Shown here one piece after another: positions 61,701-64,000 of a stretch of DNA of 64,000 nucleotides. The notes under the pieces are model-generated. The model saw only the letters and a program-made list of their open reading frames with translations, was not told the origin of the DNA and ran no database searches. Numbering within the stretch: the first letter of the stretch is position 1; every line of letters starts with the position of its first letter. The position numbers and the translations under genes are program-made. Source of the stretch: Pogonophryne albipinna (lineage: Eukaryota; Chordata; Actinopteri; Perciformes; Artedidraconidae); assembly GCA_028583405.1 (NCBI GenBank), contig JAPTMU010000278.1, forward strand, positions 1 to 64,000, given 5' to 3'.

Positions 61701-64000
61701 GCATGATGTCATTACGTGATCTATGGGCATGATGTCATTACGTGATCTATGGGCATGATGTCATTACGTGATCTATGGGCATGATGTCATGACGTGATCT
61801 ATGGGCATGATGTCATTACGTGATCTATGGGCATGATGTCATTACGTGATCTATGGGCATGATGTCATTACGTGATCTATGGGCATGATGTCATTACGTG
61901 ATCTATGGGCATGATGTCATTACGTGATCTATGGGCATGATGTCATTACGTGATCTATGGGCATGATGTCATTACGTGATCTATGGGCATGATGTCATTA
62001 CGTGATCTATGGGCATGATGTCATTACGTGATCTATGAGCATGATGTCATTACGTGATCTATGGGCATGATGTCATTACGTGATCTATGGGCATGATGTC
62101 ATTACGTGATCTATGGGCATGATGTCATTACGTGATCTATGGGCATGATGTCATTACGTGATCTATGAGCATGATGTCATTACGTGATCTATGAGCATGA
62201 TGTCATTACGTGATATATGAGCATGATGTCATTACGTGATCTATGGGCATGATGTCATTACGTGATCTATGAGCATGATGTCATTACGTGATCTATGAGC
62301 ATGATGTCATTACGTGATCTATGAGTATGATGTCATTACGTGATCTATGAGCATGATGTCATTACGTGATCTATGAGCATGATGTCATTACGTGATCTAT
62401 GAGCATGATGTCATTACGTGATCTATGAGCATGATGTCATTACGTGATCTATGAGCATGATGTCATCACGTGATCTATGGCATGATGTCATTACTGATCT
62501 ATGAGCATGATGTCATTACGTGATCTATGAGCATGATGTCATTACGTGAATCTATGGCATGATGTCATTACGTGATCTATGGGCATGATGTCATTACTGA
62601 TCTATGAGCATGATGTCATCACGTGATCTATGAGCATGATGTCATTCGTGATCTATGGGCATGATGTCATTACGTGATCTATGGCATGATGTCATTACGT
62701 GATCTATGGGGCATGATGTCATTACGTGATCTATGGGCATGATGTCATTACGTGATCTATGGGCATGATGTCATTACGTGATCTATGGGCATGATGTCAT
62801 TACGTGATCTATGGGCATGATGTCATTACGTGATCTATGAGCATGATGTCATTACGTGATCTATGGGCATGATGTCATTACGTGATCTATGAGCATGATG
62901 TCATTACGTGATCTATGAGCATGATGTCATTACGTGATCTATGAGCATGATGTCATCACGTGATCTATGGGCATGATTACATCACGTGATCTATGAGCAT
63001 GATGTCATTAAGTGATCTATGAGCATGATGTCATTACGTGATCTATGGGCATGATGTCATCACGTGATCTATGAGCATGATGTCATCACGTGATCTATGA
63101 GCATGATGTCATTACGTGATCTATGAGCATGATGTCATTACGTGATCTATGAGCATGATGTCATCACGTGATCTATGGGCATGATGTCATTACGTGATCT
63201 ATGGGCATGATGTCATTACGTGATCTATGGGCATGATGTCATTACGTGATCTATGAGCATGATGTCATTACCTGATCTATGAGCATGATGTAATTACATT
63301 TTCTATGGGCATGATGTCATTACGTGATCTATAGGCATGATGTCATTACGTGATCTATGGGCATGATGTCATTACGTGATCTATGGGCATGATGTCATTA
63401 CGTGATCTATGAGCATGATGTCATCACGTGATCTATGGGCATGATTACATCAAGTGATCTATGAGCATGATGTCATTAAGTGATCTATGAGCATGATGTC
63501 ATTACGTGATCTATGGGCATGATGTCATCACGTGATCTATGAGCATGATGTCATTACGTGATCTATGAGCATGATGTCATTACGTGATCTATGAGCATGA
63601 TGTCATTACGTGATCTATGAGCATGATGTCATTACGTGATCTATGAGCATGATGTCATCACGTGATCTATGGGCATGATGTCATCACGTGATCTATGGGC
63701 ATGATGTCATTACGTGATCTATGGGCATGATGTCATTACGTGATCTATGGGCATGATGTCATACGTGATCTATGGGCATGATGTCATTACGTGATCTATG
63801 GGCATGATGTCATTACGTGATCTATGGCATGATGTCATTACGTGATCTATGGGCATGATGTCATTACGTGATCTAGGGCATGATGTCATTACGTGATCTA
63901 TGGCATGATGTCATTACGTGATCTATGGCATGATGTCATTACGTGATCTATGGGCATGATGTCATTACGTGATCTATGGGCATGATGTCATTACGTGATC
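58703..64000 (+). repeat. 26-bp satellite, second block, running off the window
   Basis: About 204 more units of the same 26-bp repeat. Local variants include GATCCATGGG (60187-60500), TCATGACGTG (61260-61510 and about 61790) and GATTACATCACG or GATTACATCAAG (62970-63460). One-base indels cluster at 62470-62720 and 63760-63910. The array has no end within the window. Confidence 0.98.

Noticed and set aside
43182..64000. CRISPR-like array
   Set aside because: Repeats are head-to-tail without unique spacers, in a fish genome. This is satellite DNA. The same reasoning covers the other arrays.

Overview
This window is eukaryotic and almost certainly from a ray-finned (teleost) fish. The evidence is an 11-exon vertebrate-type tryptophan hydroxylase gene, fish-style LINE tails ending in short AATC/TGATT-type repeats, a fish NLR-type LRR plus B30.2 fragment, a DIRS-like gag relic, a Gypsy-type solo LTR, and a very heavy load of tandem repeats. 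The only complete gene is tph2 (neuronal tryptophan hydroxylase, rate-limiting for serotonin). It lies on the + strand from the ATG at 1949 to the stop at 25111-25113. Its 11 coding exons sum to 1,452 nt, which is 483 codons plus stop, and all ten splice junctions keep the reading frame.

Layout: 1-1343 holds dispersed repeats, including a duplicated TATA-containing segment. 1344-1905 is a 37-bp minisatellite that stops about 43 bp before the tph2 start codon. 1949-25113 is tph2. Nearly every intron is dominated by tandem repeats: a 7-kb 35/36-bp satellite in intron 1, a pyrimidine-rich 43-bp repeat in intron 2, a repeat built from the splice donor in intron 3, 11-bp and 79-bp minisatellites plus mobile elements in intron 5, a CAT-type triplet tract and a MITE in intron 6, a 21-bp and a 27-bp repeat in intron 7, and long CA tracts in introns 9 and 10. 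Long TG tracts lie directly upstream of the acceptors of exons 2 and 7. Long CA tracts lie directly downstream of the donors of exons 9 and 10.

25114-34040 is the 3' flank. It contains a 40-bp repeat with an NF-Y-like motif in each unit, a 41/39-bp repeat, a DIRS-like gag fragment, a frameshifted minus-strand NLR-type LRR/B30.2 gene fragment, a solo LTR, and dispersed and tandem repeats. 34041-42181 is an 8.1-kb 38-bp satellite. 42182-43181 is an assembly gap of exactly 1,000 N. 43182-64000 is a 26-bp satellite that runs off the window and is interrupted once, by a 5'-truncated LINE at 57441-58702. I see no host gene from about 31 kb to the end. This looks like satellite-rich heterochromatin beside a gene, although I cannot tell centromeric from subtelomeric location.

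The most interesting signal is the relation between tph2 splice sites and tandem repeats. Complementary UG and CA tracts sit exactly at the outer splice sites of exon blocks, and one minisatellite is a multiplied copy of a functional 5' splice site. Both could affect splicing of the serotonin-synthesis gene and could be length-polymorphic. No computation or database search was run. Family calls are from recognition of the protein sequences, and array copy numbers are estimates from length divided by unit size.
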